Source of the DNA: Flavobacterium limnosediminis JC2902
Lineage (GTDB): Bacteria; Bacteroidota; Bacteroidia; Flavobacteriales; Flavobacteriaceae
DNA: 64,000 nt
Reading direction: 5' to 3'
NCBI RefSeq assembly: GCF_000498535.1
Contig: NZ_AVGG01000001.1
Coordinates: 248,001-312,000, forward strand
Below the pieces are notes generated by a model. That model was not told where the DNA came from, did no database searches, and saw nothing but the letters and a program-made list of their open reading frames with translations. Positions 8,598 to 17,825 of this stretch are shown here, piece after piece. The position numbers and the translations under genes are program-made. Each line of letters opens with the position of its first letter. Position 1 is the stretch's first letter.

Positions 8598-11500
8598 ATG
8601 AAATTAGCAGAAATATCCATAAAACGCCCGTCGTTAGTGATCGTATTGTTTACGATACTCATCCTGGGAGGTTTGTTCAGTTATTCGAATCTGGGCTACG
8701 AATTGATCCCGAAATTCGAACAAAACGTTATCACCGTGGCCACCGTTTATCCGGGAGCCTCACCCAGTGAAGTTGAAAACACGGTAACCAAAAAAATAGA
8801 GGATGCCGTTGCTTCCCTTGAAAACATTAAAAAAATCGAATCGCGTTCCTACGAAAGTTTGTCAACGGTTTCGATTACCTTAAACAGTAAAGCCAATTCG
8901 GACATTGCCCTGAACGATGCGCAGCGAAAAATCAATGCCATCATCAGTACGCTTCCTACCGATGCCAAAACACCGTCCCTGAGTAAATTCTCGCTGAGTG
9001 ATTTACCGATCATGACCATTGGTGCCAACGGGAAAATGGATGAAGTGGAATTTTACGATTTGATCGACAAAAAAATCGCTCCGGTGCTTTCCCGTGTAAA
9101 CGGTGTGGCGCAGGTAAACATTATTGGTGGTCAGGAACGTGAAATTCAGGTAGGTCTTGACGCCGTAAAAATGCAGGGATACGGACTTTCGGTTCCGCAA
9201 GTACAACAAGTGCTTCTGACTTCCAATCTGGATTTCCCAACCGGAAACATTCAGACCCGTAATCAGAAAATCTTAATCCGTCTGGCCGGAAAATATAAAT
9301 CGGTGGAAGAATTACGAAATCTTGTAATTGCATCGAAAAACGGAATTCAGATACGCTTAGGCGATATTGCCGATGTACAGGACGGTCAGAAATTAGCCGA
9401 AAAAACATCGCGTATCGACAGAAAAAGTGCCATTATCCTTCAGGTTGTAAAACAATCGGATGCGAATGCCGTAGCGGTTAGTGAAGAAGTTTTAAAGAAC
9501 ATCACCAAACTGGAAGAAGGCTATAAAAACATCGGTTTAGACTTAAATGTGGCTAATGACAGTACGGTTTTCACCCTTGAAGCTGCCGATTCGGTAATTC
9601 ACGATTTATTGATGGCCGTTTTATTAGTGGCCCTGGTAATGTTGTTCTTCCTTCACAGTATCCGAAACTCATTGATTGTAATGGTATCGATTCCGGCTTC
9701 GTTGATTGCGACCTTTATCGGAATCTTCTATCTTGGCTATACGCTGAACTTAATGAGTTTATTGGGATTATCACTGGTAGTGGGTATTCTTGTGGATGAT
9801 GCCATCGTGGTTTTGGAAAACATCTACAGGCACATGGAAATGGGTAAAAACCGAGTTCGCGCCGCGTATGACGGAACAGCCGAAATTGGCGGAACCGTAA
9901 CTTCCATTACGTTGGTAATCGTTGTTGTTTTCCTTCCTATTGCCATGAGTACCGGATTGGTGTCGAATATCATCACGCAATTCTGTGTCACCGTAATTAT
10001 TTCAACTTTATTGTCGTTATTGGCTTCCTTTACGATTGTTCCGTGGTTGTTTTCAAGATTTGGAAAACTGGAACATATTGAAGGTAAAAACCTGTTCGGA
10101 AAAACCATCCTTGCTTTCGAAAAACAGTTAACCCGTTTCACTGATTATATCACCCACCTTTTAAACTGGTGTTTGGATCATAAACGAATTGCAATGGGAT
10201 TGGTTGCCGTATTGTTCTTTGCTTCGACCATCGGATTGGTGGGAGGAGGATTTATCGGAGGTGAATTCTTTGCCAAAACCGACCGAGGAGAATTTTTAGT
10301 TCAGATCGAATTGCCGAAAGACGCGTCCTTAGAGCAAAGTAACTTCATGGCGCAGAAAGCGGAAGCCTTTTTGAATACGCAGGAAGACGTACAAAGTTTA
10401 ATTACAACCGTAGGTCAGACCAGTGAAGGTTTCGGAGGTTCTCAGGCGACGGCTTACAAAGCTGAGATTGACGTAAAAATGGTCCCTCAAAACGAACGTG
10501 AAGACGATTCGTATGTATATGCAGCCAAAATGAAACGTAAGTTGGAAAAAGTTTTGGTGGGTGCTAAAGTAAAAACGGTTCCGGTAAGTATTCTTGGAAC
10601 AGCAGAAGAAGCTCCGATTGCCTTAGTGGTAACAGGAACGTCTTTAGACAGTGCCATGGAATTTGCAAAACAGGCCGAAATCGCCTTAACGAAAATTCCG
10701 GGTGCCACCGAAATCAAATTGTCTGTGGAAAGCGGAAATCCGGAAATCAACGTTCAGGTGGACCGTGATAAAATGGCAGCTTTAGGATTGTCATTGCAAA
10801 CGGTTGGTTTAACCATGCAGACGGCGTATTCCGGAAATACCGACGGTAAATTCAGAGCCGGTGAATACGAATACGACATCAATATCAAATACAGCAGTTT
10901 CGACCGAAAAAGTATTACCGATGTAAGCAATCTGATTTTCGTAAACGATAAAGGCGAACAGATAAAACTATCCCAATTCGCTACCATTACAGAAGGATCA
11001 GGTCCTAGTCAGTTGGAACGAAGAGATAAAACAGCTTCGGTTACCGTGAAAGGACAAACCGTAGGTGTACCGGTAGGAACCGTTGTGGCTACATTGGAAA
11101 AAGAATTGGTAAAAATGAAGAAACCAACCGGGGTGAATTACATCTGGGGAGGTGATCAGGAAAACCAGAGTGAAGGTTTCGGAACCTTAGGTTTTGCCTT
11201 ATTGGCGGCTATTATTTTGGTTTATCTGGTAATGGTTTCCCTGTACGACAGTTTCATACATCCGTTTGTGGTGTTATTCTCCATCCCGCTTTCGTTTATC
11301 GGAGCGATGCTGGCCCTGGCGTTGACCAATAATACACTGAACATCTTTACGATTTTGGGGATTATCATGCTGATTGGTCTGGTTTGTAAAAATGCGATTA
11401 TGATTGTCGATTTTACCAACCAGCGAAGAGCGGCCGGAGAAACAGTTCGAAAAGCGTTACTTCAGGCAAACCATGCCCGATTGCGTCCGATTCTAATGAC

Positions 11501-11774
11501 CACGATTGCCATGGTATTCGGTATGTTGCCGATTGCATTGGCTTCCGGAGCCGGAGCAGAATGGAAAAACGGTCTGGCTTGGGTAATTATCGGAGGATTA
11601 ATCAGTTCGTTATTCTTAACCCTGATCATCGTTCCGGTAGTGTATGATATCATGGATAAACTGGTGGTGAAATTCGGAAAAGCCGAGAAAACCGATTTCG
11701 ATGGTTTGATGGTGGCCGAATACGATCATAAAGAATTAAGTGAAGACGGCTATACCCCGAAACACGAAATGTAA
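8598..11774 (+). CDS. RND efflux transporter, inner-membrane pump (AcrB/HAE1 type)
   Basis: 1058-aa proton-driven multidrug-type exporter, full length for the family. N-terminal helix (LVIVLFTILILGGLF), first porter domain, TM block with the proton-relay pair Asp400-Asp401 in VVGILVDDAIVVLENIY, second porter domain, and the second TM block with Lys931 in GLVCKNAIMIVDF. These residues correspond to the essential Asp407/Asp408/Lys940 set of AcrB. The carboxylate pair and Lys mark the HAE rather than heavy-metal branch, though substrates cannot be read from sequence. Last gene of the operon; a terminator follows at 11798. Confidence 0.95.
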   Translation: MKLAEISIKRPSLVIVLFTILILGGLFSYSNLGYELIPKFEQNVITVATVYPGASPSEVENTVTKKIEDAVASLENIKKIESRSYESLSTVSITLNSKANSDIALNDAQRKINAIISTLPTDAKTPSLSKFSLSDLPIMTIGANGKMDEVEFYDLIDKKIAPVLSRVNGVAQVNIIGGQEREIQVGLDAVKMQGYGLSVPQVQQVLLTSNLDFPTGNIQTRNQKILIRLAGKYKSVEELRNLVIASKNGIQIRLGDIADVQDGQKLAEKTSRIDRKSAIILQVVKQSDANAVAVSEEVLKNITKLEEGYKNIGLDLNVANDSTVFTLEAADSVIHDLLMAVLLVALVMLFFLHSIRNSLIVMVSIPASLIATFIGIFYLGYTLNLMSLLGLSLVVGILVDDAIVVLENIYRHMEMGKNRVRAAYDGTAEIGGTVTSITLVIVVVFLPIAMSTGLVSNIITQFCVTVIISTLLSLLASFTIVPWLFSRFGKLEHIEGKNLFGKTILAFEKQLTRFTDYITHLLNWCLDHKRIAMGLVAVLFFASTIGLVGGGFIGGEFFAKTDRGEFLVQIELPKDASLEQSNFMAQKAEAFLNTQEDVQSLITTVGQTSEGFGGSQATAYKAEIDVKMVPQNEREDDSYVYAAKMKRKLEKVLVGAKVKTVPVSILGTAEEAPIALVVTGTSLDSAMEFAKQAEIALTKIPGATEIKLSVESGNPEINVQVDRDKMAALGLSLQTVGLTMQTAYSGNTDGKFRAGEYEYDINIKYSSFDRKSITDVSNLIFVNDKGEQIKLSQFATITEGSGPSQLERRDKTASVTVKGQTVGVPVGTVVATLEKELVKMKKPTGVNYIWGGDQENQSEGFGTLGFALLAAIILVYLVMVSLYDSFIHPFVVLFSIPLSFIGAMLALALTNNTLNIFTILGIIMLIGLVCKNAIMIVDFTNQRRAAGETVRKALLQANHARLRPILMTTIAMVFGMLPIALASGAGAEWKNGLAWVIIGGLISSLFLTLIIVPVVYDIMDKLVVKFGKAEKTDFDGLMVAEYDHKELSEDGYTPKHEM

Positions 11775-11797
11775 TTTTTAAATTTAATTTGTTGAAG

Positions 11798-11826
11798 AAC
11801 CGCTACAGTGATGTGGCGGTTTTTTT
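11798..11826 (+). terminator. Rho-independent terminator of the efflux operon
   Basis: AACCGCTACA (11798-11807) pairs with TGTGGCGGTT (11812-11821), a 10-bp stem with one G-U pair and a 4-nt loop, followed by a run of T. It lies 24 bp after the pump stop codon. Confidence 0.85.
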
Positions 11827-11832
11827 ATGCCG

Positions 11833-12468
11833 CTATTGTTTCAGATAATAGTCAAACCAGGACGCCGCCAAAGCAGCCACTTCCTCCATTTTGCCGTATT
11901 CTTCAAAAAGATGTGTGGCACCGTCCACTATTTCAAATTGCCTGATGCAGGTTAAATTTTCATACGCAAACCGGTTCAGATTCAAAACTTCCGAATCCAG
12001 TCCACCCACAATTAATAACGTGGGCGCGGTAACCGACGGCAATACGTTAAACGCCAGATCCGGACGTCCTCCCCTGGAAACGACAGCCCTTATCTCCGAA
12101 CCAAAATGCGCTGCAGCTCCTAACGCCGAAGCTGCCCCGGTACTGGCTCCGAAATAACCAAGGGACAAATCTTTTGTTTTTAGGTTTTGCTGTAACCATT
12201 CGGTGACCTCAATCAGGCGCCGGGTCAGCAAATCGATATCGAACCTTTTGTCGTAATCCCGATCTTCTTCTTCCGTGAGTAAATCAAACAAAAACGTTCC
12301 CATACTATGCTCCCTGATAATTTTTGCTACGAAGATATTTCTCGGACTTAACCGACTGCTTCCGCTTCCGTGTGAAAAAACCACCAAACCGCCTGCATCT
12401 TCCGGCAGAAGCAATTCGCCTTTCAACGTCACTGAAGACAACCGAATCTCAATTTCATTCCGTTCCAT
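11833..12468 (-). CDS. Alpha/beta hydrolase (dienelactone hydrolase-like)
   Basis: 211-aa alpha/beta-hydrolase fold protein. The likely triad is Ser109 in the nucleophile elbow YFGASTGAAS, Asp158 in VGGLDSEVL and His186 in GATHLFEEY. The oxyanion-side loop is VVFSHGSGSSRLS. No signal peptide, so cytoplasmic. It lies 11 bp downstream of a phosphoribosyltransferase gene; in many bacteria the same two domains occur side by side or fused, which suggests linked function. The substrate is unknown, and the dienelactone hydrolase label describes fold only. The stop codon lies next to the efflux operon terminator. Confidence 0.85.
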   Translation of the reverse strand: MERNEIEIRLSSVTLKGELLLPEDAGGLVVFSHGSGSSRLSPRNIFVAKIIREHSMGTFLFDLLTEEEDRDYDKRFDIDLLTRRLIEVTEWLQQNLKTKDLSLGYFGASTGAASALGAAAHFGSEIRAVVSRGGRPDLAFNVLPSVTAPTLLIVGGLDSEVLNLNRFAYENLTCIRQFEIVDGATHLFEEYGKMEEVAALAASWFDYYLKQ

Positions 12469-12479
12469 ACCTGTAAAAT

Positions 12480-13115
12480 TTACTGTGATTTATTAGCATC
12501 GCGCAGTAACCGGATGGCTTCTCGGTCTTCCACCTGACCAAACTCCTCATAAAACGCACCAACAGCTCCAAAATATCCCGGAGCCAGCAAGTAAACAAAT
12601 TCATCCGCTTCCGCGGTAAACCGTCCCACAGCATCCAACGGAACAACCGGAGTGGCCACTATAATTTTCTTTGGATTTTTTTTCCGCAACATGGCTATAC
12701 TTACCAAAACTGTGTTTCCGGTGGCGATACCATCATCCACAATAATGACGTTCCTTCCTTCTATCTCGGGAAATGGGACACTTCCCGTATAAAGTTGCTG
12801 TTTTTCCGACAATGCTTCACGCAAACGGATAATCTCCCTTTCAATATAATCATCCGAAACACCGGAACGATTACCCATTATAACCGTATCCTGAGAAACC
12901 GATCCGATGGCATATTCCTTATTGCCCGGATGGCCGATTTTTTTGGAAAGCACAATGCTTAAAGGTAAATGCAATGCTTTGGCAACTTCATATCCTATGG
13001 GCACACCGCCTCTGGGAATCGCAAGGACAACAGTGTCCGTGTCCTTATAACGGAATAATTTAGCGGCAAGCAACCTTCCCGCCTCAGTTCTGTTGGTAAA
13101 TGATCGATATCCCAT
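12480..13115 (-). CDS. Phosphoribosyltransferase-domain protein
   Basis: 211-aa type I phosphoribosyltransferase fold. The PRPP-binding loop is intact at residues 123-135 (VIIVDDGIATGNT). The N-terminal part has the PPi loop IPRGGVPIGYEVAKAL and a family-typical segment LSKKIGHPGNKEYAIGSV. The hood region is unlike that of purine or pyrimidine salvage enzymes, so the acceptor is unknown. Cotranscribed with the alpha/beta hydrolase 11 bp downstream. The start ATG at 13115 gives MGYRSFTNRTEAGRLLAAKL, as in homologues I know. Confidence 0.88.
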   Translation of the reverse strand: MGYRSFTNRTEAGRLLAAKLFRYKDTDTVVLAIPRGGVPIGYEVAKALHLPLSIVLSKKIGHPGNKEYAIGSVSQDTVIMGNRSGVSDDYIEREIIRLREALSEKQQLYTGSVPFPEIEGRNVIIVDDGIATGNTVLVSIAMLRKKNPKKIIVATPVVPLDAVGRFTAEADEFVYLLAPGYFGAVGAFYEEFGQVEDREAIRLLRDANKSQ

Positions 13116-13207
13116 GATTTTATTCTTATGAATTCAACCAATATAAAATTACTGAAAATCAGCCATTTAATTACAACACCAACAACAAACCCGGGAAGAT
13201 ATGTATA

Positions 13208-13251
13208 AAAAAACAAGAATGGCTGTCACTACTCTGTAACAGCCATTCTTG
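13208..13251 (-). terminator. Terminator hairpin of the TlpA-like gene (copy 1 of a twin)
   Basis: A perfect 13-bp stem, CAAGAATGGCTGT (13214-13226) with ACAGCCATTCTTG (13239-13251), followed on the minus strand by seven U. It lies just after the stop codon at 13270. The core is repeated base for base at 14349-14386, after the next minus-strand gene. Confidence 0.85.
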
Positions 13252-13269
13252 CTTAAAATTTCTTTTGTA

Positions 13270-14262
13270 TTAGTTTAATAACTTATCAAAAACAGAAGCT
13301 AATTCCGGAGAAGAAGGTCTTGGAGCATCGGCATTTACCACTTTCCCGTTCGGATCAATTAAAATAAACCTCGGAATACCTGTTACTTTAAAATCCTGTA
13401 CAAATTTTGAATTCCAGTCGTTGTCGGCGAAAAGCTGTACACCACCTAATTCTTTGTCTTTAACCATTTTTTTCCATTTTTCCATATCCGTCTGTTTGTC
13501 GATGGAGATACTCATGAACACAATATTTTTTTCATGGTATTTTTTTTCAACATCCTTTAAAAACGGAATTTCCGCTCTACAAGGTCCACACCAGGTAGCC
13601 CAAAGATCGATGTAAACGAACTTGCCTCTGAAATCTTCCAGTTTTGACTTTCCGCCTTTGTAATTTACGTAATCAAAGGAAGGCGCTGTAGTATTGTTCA
13701 ATTTCTTTGTCTGCAAAGCTTGGTCATACATCATTTTTAACTGACCATACTTCATTTCAATTTGCTTTTTTTCAATAGTCACAAAAGAAGCGCTAAGGTT
13801 TTTGTCCTCCAAACGGGCCAAGTTACTTTTCAGTATTTCATTATATTTTGCATTGAAATCCGTTTCGTTGGAAGCCATCAAAGCGGCAAAATCAAGTTTT
13901 TCATCTAACAGAATCTGCTTGGCTAAAAAATTGTTCTCCGCAGCACCGCTTCCCTCATAAACAATCGATTCATCAAACTGATTTACATCCATTTTCATTT
14001 TCAGATCGAAACCGTTTTTCAGATACAAATCGGTATATTCTTCTCCGATATGTAATTCATACAATCCATCTTTCACTCTTAGAGTATCTTTAAAAACACC
14101 ATTTTTTACATTAATCTTTTTAATCAGTTTTCCTCTCGAAGTAATTGTGGCTTCGTTAGGTCCGTTTGCAATAGTAGCGGAAAAAGTGGCATATTCTTTA
14201 CTCTGTCCGATGGCTGCAGCAGTCAGCAGCAAAGTGGTTACCGTTAGAAAAAGTTTCTTCAT
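13270..14262 (-). CDS. TlpA-like thiol-disulfide oxidoreductase with N-terminal DUF4369-like domain
   Basis: 330-aa exported thioredoxin-fold protein. Signal peptide MKKLFLTVTTLLLTAAAIGQ; then a beta-rich DUF4369-like region to about 105, a helical region (110-190) and a TlpA/AhpC-TSA domain from about 195. The active-site motif is WATWCGPC at 221-228, and the cis-Pro region is KVTGIPRFILI. Such proteins act in periplasmic thiol redox or cytochrome maturation; the partner is unknown. The frame opens at 14292, but the ATG at 14262 begins the signal peptide. Ends at a hairpin identical to that of the upstream gene. Confidence 0.9.
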   Translation of the reverse strand: MKKLFLTVTTLLLTAAAIGQSKEYATFSATIANGPNEATITSRGKLIKKINVKNGVFKDTLRVKDGLYELHIGEEYTDLYLKNGFDLKMKMDVNQFDESIVYEGSGAAENNFLAKQILLDEKLDFAALMASNETDFNAKYNEILKSNLARLEDKNLSASFVTIEKKQIEMKYGQLKMMYDQALQTKKLNNTTAPSFDYVNYKGGKSKLEDFRGKFVYIDLWATWCGPCRAEIPFLKDVEKKYHEKNIVFMSISIDKQTDMEKWKKMVKDKELGGVQLFADNDWNSKFVQDFKVTGIPRFILIDPNGKVVNADAPRPSSPELASVFDKLLN

Positions 14263-14348
14263 TGTGTTATATTTTTTTGATTGAGAAATCAAATATATTC
14301 TTTTTCTGTAAGATTTAACTCTTATTCTGAAATTTATTTTTCAACTGA

Positions 14349-14386
14349 AAACAAGAATGGCTGTCACTACTCTGTAACAGCCATTC
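14349..14386 (-). terminator. Terminator hairpin of the MORN-type gene (copy 2 of a twin)
   Basis: GAATGGCTGT (14355-14364) pairs with ACAGCCATTC (14377-14386), with the same loop and flank as the hairpin at 13213-13248. On the minus strand it is followed by TTGTTTTC. It lies between the end of the MORN gene at 14459 and the start of the TlpA-like gene. Confidence 0.75.
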
Positions 14387-14458
14387 CCCTTTAAAGACGC
14401 TGGTATTGAATCCGTCTTCTGCAAACAGATATAATCTTTTCTCGAAAGCAGACCGTGA

Positions 14459-14806
14459 TTAATTTCTGTTCACTATCGCGTCTTTAGTCCATTTTTTCAC
14501 TTCTGAAATTTTACTTTTGCTGTAATCCACTTCAGCAAGTGTGGCATTGTTCCAAAAAAACCATTTCCCTGTTTTCATGCCGTCCTTATATTCTCCTATC
14601 GATTGCTTCGATCCGTCTTCATTGAAAGCAACCCATTTCCCGTTTAGCTTCCCGTCCTTATAAAAACCTTCCTGTTTTACCTGACCGTTATCATAATAAT
14701 ACGTCGCTTTTACCTCTTTTCCCACAACCTCATATTTAGGCTCAATATTCTGTGCTACCACCACTCCGGTGAACAGTAACAATCCTGCAAATAAACTCTT
14801 TCTCAT
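14459..14806 (-). CDS. Secreted MORN-repeat (YwqK-like) protein
   Basis: 115-aa exported protein with a signal peptide (MRKSLFAGLLLFTGVVVAQN) followed by three MORN-variant repeats of the form YYDNGQVKQEGFYKDGKLNG, KWVAFNEDGSKQSIGEYKDG and KTGKWFFW. Databases often label this family as toxin-antitoxin YwqK antitoxin. The signal peptide and absence of a toxin neighbour make that role unlikely here, and a cell-envelope role is more plausible. Monocistronic, with its own terminator at 14349. Confidence 0.8.
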   Translation of the reverse strand: MRKSLFAGLLLFTGVVVAQNIEPKYEVVGKEVKATYYYDNGQVKQEGFYKDGKLNGKWVAFNEDGSKQSIGEYKDGMKTGKWFFWNNATLAEVDYSKSKISEVKKWTKDAIVNRN

Positions 14807-14969
14807 AGAAACTGATTTTTAATAGGTTAGCTAAATCACTATCGAAGTTACGACATATTTCACATTAAAGAAACTTTTAGATAACAATTTGATAACACTG
14901 AGGTAAAACTTAACATGACAAAGTAAAATCCTACAGGATTAAAAATATTTCCAATAATAAAAAGCTAAG

Positions 14970-14999
14970 TTTCAAAGTCAAAAAATAAACTTAAATTTG
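14970..14999 (+). promoter_or_regulatory. Putative aspS promoter
   Basis: TAAATTTG at 14992-14999 matches the TAnnTTTG consensus. TTT at 14970-14972, 19 bp upstream, takes the place of the -33 TTG. The aspS ATG is at 15017, so the leader would be about 10 nt. Confidence 0.6.
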
Positions 15000-15016
15000 C
15001 AGCAAATTTTATAAAA

Positions 15017-16768
15017 ATGTACAGAAGTCATAACTGCGGAGCATTAAACGCTTCCAATATCAATACAGAAGTAACCCTTGCGGGCTGGGTGCAAAAATCG
15101 AGAGACAAAGGATTCATGATTTGGGTTGACCTTCGCGACCGTTACGGCATCACACAATTAATTTTCGACGAAAGCCGTACTGATAAAACCGTTTTCGAAC
15201 TAGCCAAAACATTGGGTCGTGAATTCGTAATTCAGGTAAAAGGAAACGTTATCGAACGTGAATCGAAAAACCCGAACATGCCTACCGGTGATATTGAAAT
15301 CCTGGTGACAGAACTTACCGTTTTAAACGAAGCGATTACCCCTCCTTTCACTATCGAAGACGAAACCGATGGCGGTGAAGACATTCGTATGAAATACCGT
15401 TATTTAGACATCCGAAGAAATCCGGTTAAAAACAGTTTGTTGTTCCGTCATAAAGTAGCACAGGAAGTTCGTAATTATCTTTCGGCTCAGGATTTTTGTG
15501 AAGTGGAAACCCCCTATTTAATCAAATCCACGCCGGAAGGAGCGCGTGATTTCGTAGTGCCGTCGCGTATGAATCCGGGACAATTTTACGCATTGCCGCA
15601 ATCCCCTCAAACCTTCAAACAATTATTGATGGTGGGTGGCATGGATAAATATTTTCAGATTGTAAAATGTTTCCGTGATGAGGACTTACGTGCCGACCGT
15701 CAGCCGGAATTCACTCAAATCGACTGCGAAATGGCATTTGTGGAGCAGGAAGACATCCTGGACACTTTTGAAGGACTGACAAGACATTTATTAAAAGAAA
15801 TAAAAGGCATCGAAGTAGATAAATTCCCGAGAATGACCTACGATCATGCCATGAAAACTTACGGTAACGACAAACCGGATATCCGTTTCGGAATGGAGTT
15901 TGGCGAATTGAACGCGGTAGCACAACATAAGGATTTCGGCGTATTCAATTCGGCAGAATTAGTAGTCGGAATCGCTGTTCCGGGTGGGGCTTCATACACA
16001 AGAAAAGAAATAGATGCCTTGATTGATTGGGTAAAACGTCCTCAGGTTGGTGCTTCCGGAATGGTGTATTGTAAATATGAAGCCGATGGAAGTTTAAAAT
16101 CATCGGTGGATAAATTCTACGATCAGGACGATTTAAAAAAATGGGCAGAAGCTACCGGAGCAAAACAAGGCGATATCCTTTTCGTATTGTCCGGACCAGC
16201 AAACAAAACCAGAACGCAGTTGAGTGCACTACGCATGGAAGTGGCTACACGCTTAGGATTGCGCAAACCGGACGAATTCGCGCCACTTTGGGTTGTCGAT
16301 TTCCCGTTATTGGAATTCGATGAAGAAAGCGGACGTTATCACGCGATGCACCACCCGTTCACATCCCCTAAACCGGAAGACATGCACTTACTGGCAACTG
16401 ATCCAGGAAAAGTTCGCGCCAATGCTTATGATATGGTATTGAACGGAAACGAAATCGGCGGAGGATCTATTCGTATTCACGATAAAGAGACACAACAACT
16501 GATGTTCAAACACTTAGGTTTCACCGAAGAAGAAGCTAAAAACCAGTTCGGTTTCCTTATGGACGCCTTCCAGTTCGGCGCACCGCCACACGGAGGTTTA
16601 GCGTTTGGTCTGGACCGATTGGTGGCTATTTTAGGCGGACAGGAAACCATCAGAGACTTCATTGCCTTCCCTAAAAACAACTCAGGAAGAGACGTTATGA
16701 TTGATGCACCCTCCCTTATTGACGACAAACAATTGGATGAGCTATCCATTAAACTCAACTTAAAATAA
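15017..16768 (+). CDS. aspS: Aspartyl-tRNA synthetase
   Basis: Class II aminoacyl-tRNA synthetase that charges tRNA-Asp. 583 aa, the length of the bacterial form. The N-terminal OB-fold anticodon-binding domain spans about 1-110 ([20 protein letters not shown]). Motif 1 region [18 protein letters not shown], motif 2 [18 protein letters not shown] and motif 3 [13 protein letters not shown] are all present. The bacterial GAD insertion domain lies in the middle (about 280-420). Whether it also charges tRNA-Asn cannot be told from the window. Monocistronic between its own promoter and the terminator at 16777. Confidence 0.97.
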   Translation: MYRSHNCGALNASNINTEVTLAGWVQKSRDKGFMIWVDLRDRYGITQLIFDESRTDKTVFELAKTLGREFVIQVKGNVIERESKNPNMPTGDIEILVTELTVLNEAITPPFTIEDETDGGEDIRMKYRYLDIRRNPVKNSLLFRHKVAQEVRNYLSAQDFCEVETPYLIKSTPEGARDFVVPSRMNPGQFYALPQSPQTFKQLLMVGGMDKYFQIVKCFRDEDLRADRQPEFTQIDCEMAFVEQEDILDTFEGLTRHLLKEIKGIEVDKFPRMTYDHAMKTYGNDKPDIRFGMEFGELNAVAQHKDFGVFNSAELVVGIAVPGGASYTRKEIDALIDWVKRPQVGASGMVYCKYEADGSLKSSVDKFYDQDDLKKWAEATGAKQGDILFVLSGPANKTRTQLSALRMEVATRLGLRKPDEFAPLWVVDFPLLEFDEESGRYHAMHHPFTSPKPEDMHLLATDPGKVRANAYDMVLNGNEIGGGSIRIHDKETQQLMFKHLGFTEEEAKNQFGFLMDAFQFGAPPHGGLAFGLDRLVAILGGQETIRDFIAFPKNNSGRDVMIDAPSLIDDKQLDELSIKLNLK

Positions 16769-16776
16769 TATTCAGA

Positions 16777-16802
16777 AAGTGGCCATAGGCCGCTTTTTTT
16801 TA
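16777..16802 (+). terminator. aspS terminator
   Basis: AAAGTGGCC (16776-16784) pairs with GGCCGCTTT (16788-16796) across a 3-nt ATA loop, with one G-T wobble, followed by T residues. Confidence 0.85.
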
Positions 16803-16880
16803 ATTATTTAATATTTAATTAACTTTTCTTTAATGTTTTCAATAGTTAAACACTTTTTTTAAAAAATTTTTATCAAAAAC

Positions 16881-16910
16881 TTGTTTGCTTTAGAAAAAAG
16901 TTTATCTTTG
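16881..16910 (+). promoter_or_regulatory. Cold-shock gene promoter
   Basis: TTG at 16881-16883, 19-bp spacer and TATCTTTG at 16903-16910: a textbook Bacteroidota promoter. The ATG at 16940 leaves a leader of roughly 25 nt, so there is little room for a long cold-shock 5' UTR like that of E. coli cspA. Confidence 0.75.
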
Positions 16911-16939
16911 AAATATTATTAATTATTTTATATTACAGA

Positions 16940-17140
16940 ATGCGAACAGGAAAAGTAAAATTCTTTATTGAATCTAAAGGATACGGATTCATTACAGACG
17001 ACGAAACAGGTAACGACATCTTCGTTCACGCAACAGGTTTACAAGTTGAAGCCTTAAGCGAAGGAACAAGAGTATCTTACGTTGAAGAAGAAGGAAGAAA
17101 AGGTAAAGTAGCTGCTGAAGTAGCTGTTATCGAAGACTAA
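16940..17140 (+). CDS. Cold-shock domain protein (CspA family)
   Basis: 66-aa single cold-shock domain, an RNA-binding beta-barrel that melts secondary structure and stabilises mRNA. RNP1 is KGYGFIT (residues 13-19) and RNP2 is DIFVHAT (26-32). The acidic C-terminal half (VSYVEEEGRKGKVAAEVAVIED) is usual. Own promoter at 16881 and a perfect palindromic terminator at 17176, so it is a single-gene unit. Several paralogues are normal in flavobacteria, so it need not be the cold-induced copy. Confidence 0.95.
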   Translation: MRTGKVKFFIESKGYGFITDDETGNDIFVHATGLQVEALSEGTRVSYVEEEGRKGKVAAEVAVIED

Positions 17141-17175
17141 TATATATTATTTTTTGATTACCTAATGAAGGTCTG

Positions 17176-17202
17176 ACCGCTCCAATTGGAGCGGTTTTTT
17201 TT
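17176..17202 (+). terminator. Cold-shock gene terminator
   Basis: Perfect 20-bp palindrome ACCGCTCCAATTGGAGCGGT (17176-17195), followed by a T run to 17202. Confidence 0.9.
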
Positions 17203-17312
17203 ATTCAGAAATTTCACAAAACCCCACACAACGTCAAGTTAATTATTTGTAATTAGTCTAAATATGTTTTACATTTATAACAGATATAACACCAAAATCA
17301 TTAAAAATTACG

Positions 17313-17342
17313 TTGCGATTAAAGTTTAGGAATGTATATTTG
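17313..17342 (+). promoter_or_regulatory. nuo operon promoter
   Basis: TTG at 17313-17315, 19-bp spacer, TATATTTG at 17335-17342. It lies 30 bp before the nuoA ATG and is the only strong promoter I see ahead of the 14-gene cluster. Confidence 0.75.
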
Positions 17343-17371
17343 TGAATTCTTTCATAAAAAGAGCTTAAGTC

Positions 17372-17737
17372 ATGCAAACAAACCAAATCGATTACATTCC
17401 TATTGCAATGCAATTACTTTTGGCTGTGGGATTTGTGGTAACAACCATCATAATTTCCGGCTTTTTAGGACCGAAAAGACATTCCAAGAACAAGGATAAA
17501 AACTTTGAGTGCGGTATCGAGTCTGTAGGTAATGCCCGTATCCCTTTCTCGGTAAAATATTTCCTGGTTGCCATTCTTTTCGTTCTTTTCGATGTAGAGG
17601 TAATTTTCATGTACCCTTGGGCAGTAAACTTCAGAGCTATGGGCTGGGAAGGATTAGCCAAAATGGGCATCTTTATGAGTCTTCTTGTAATTGGTTTCTA
17701 CTATGTGATCAAGAAGAAAGGTTTAGAATGGGAATAA
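17372..17737 (+). CDS. nuoA: NADH-quinone oxidoreductase subunit A
   Basis: Small membrane subunit at the junction of the hydrophilic and membrane arms of complex I. 121 aa with three hydrophobic helices (LLLAVGFVVTTIIISGFL, FLVAILFVLFDVEVIFMYPW, GIFMSLLVIGFYYVI). Signature motifs are FECGIESVGNAR on the quinone-side loop and FDVEVIF in helix 2 with its conserved acidic residues. First gene of the complete nuoA-N operon. The 88-bp gap to nuoB is the longest inside the cluster and carries a 7-bp period AT repeat. Confidence 0.96.
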   Translation: MQTNQIDYIPIAMQLLLAVGFVVTTIIISGFLGPKRHSKNKDKNFECGIESVGNARIPFSVKYFLVAILFVLFDVEVIFMYPWAVNFRAMGWEGLAKMGIFMSLLVIGFYYVIKKKGLEWE

Positions 17738-17799
17738 GACTTTTATTCTAAATGATGGGTTTTGAATTACAAACCTCTGCGTTTTTTAATTCATCATTC

Positions 17800-17817
17800 A
17801 AAATTTAAAATTTAAAA
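17800..17817. repeat. Heptamer AT repeat upstream of nuoB
   Basis: AAAATTT occurs at 17800-17806 and 17807-17813, followed by AAAATAT. The repeat ends about 6 bp before the nuoB ATG. It is another example of the 7-bp period repeats in same-operon gaps of this window. Confidence 0.45.
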
Positions 17818-17825
17818 TATTAAAA

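Noticed and set aside
14459..14806. MORN-type protein as a toxin-antitoxin antitoxin (YwqK)
   Set aside because: It has a signal peptide and no toxin partner, so the database label does not fit the sequence.
16911..16939. Long cold-shock 5' UTR thermosensor upstream of the cold-shock gene
   Set aside because: The promoter leaves a leader of only about 25 nt, too short for a cspA-like structure.
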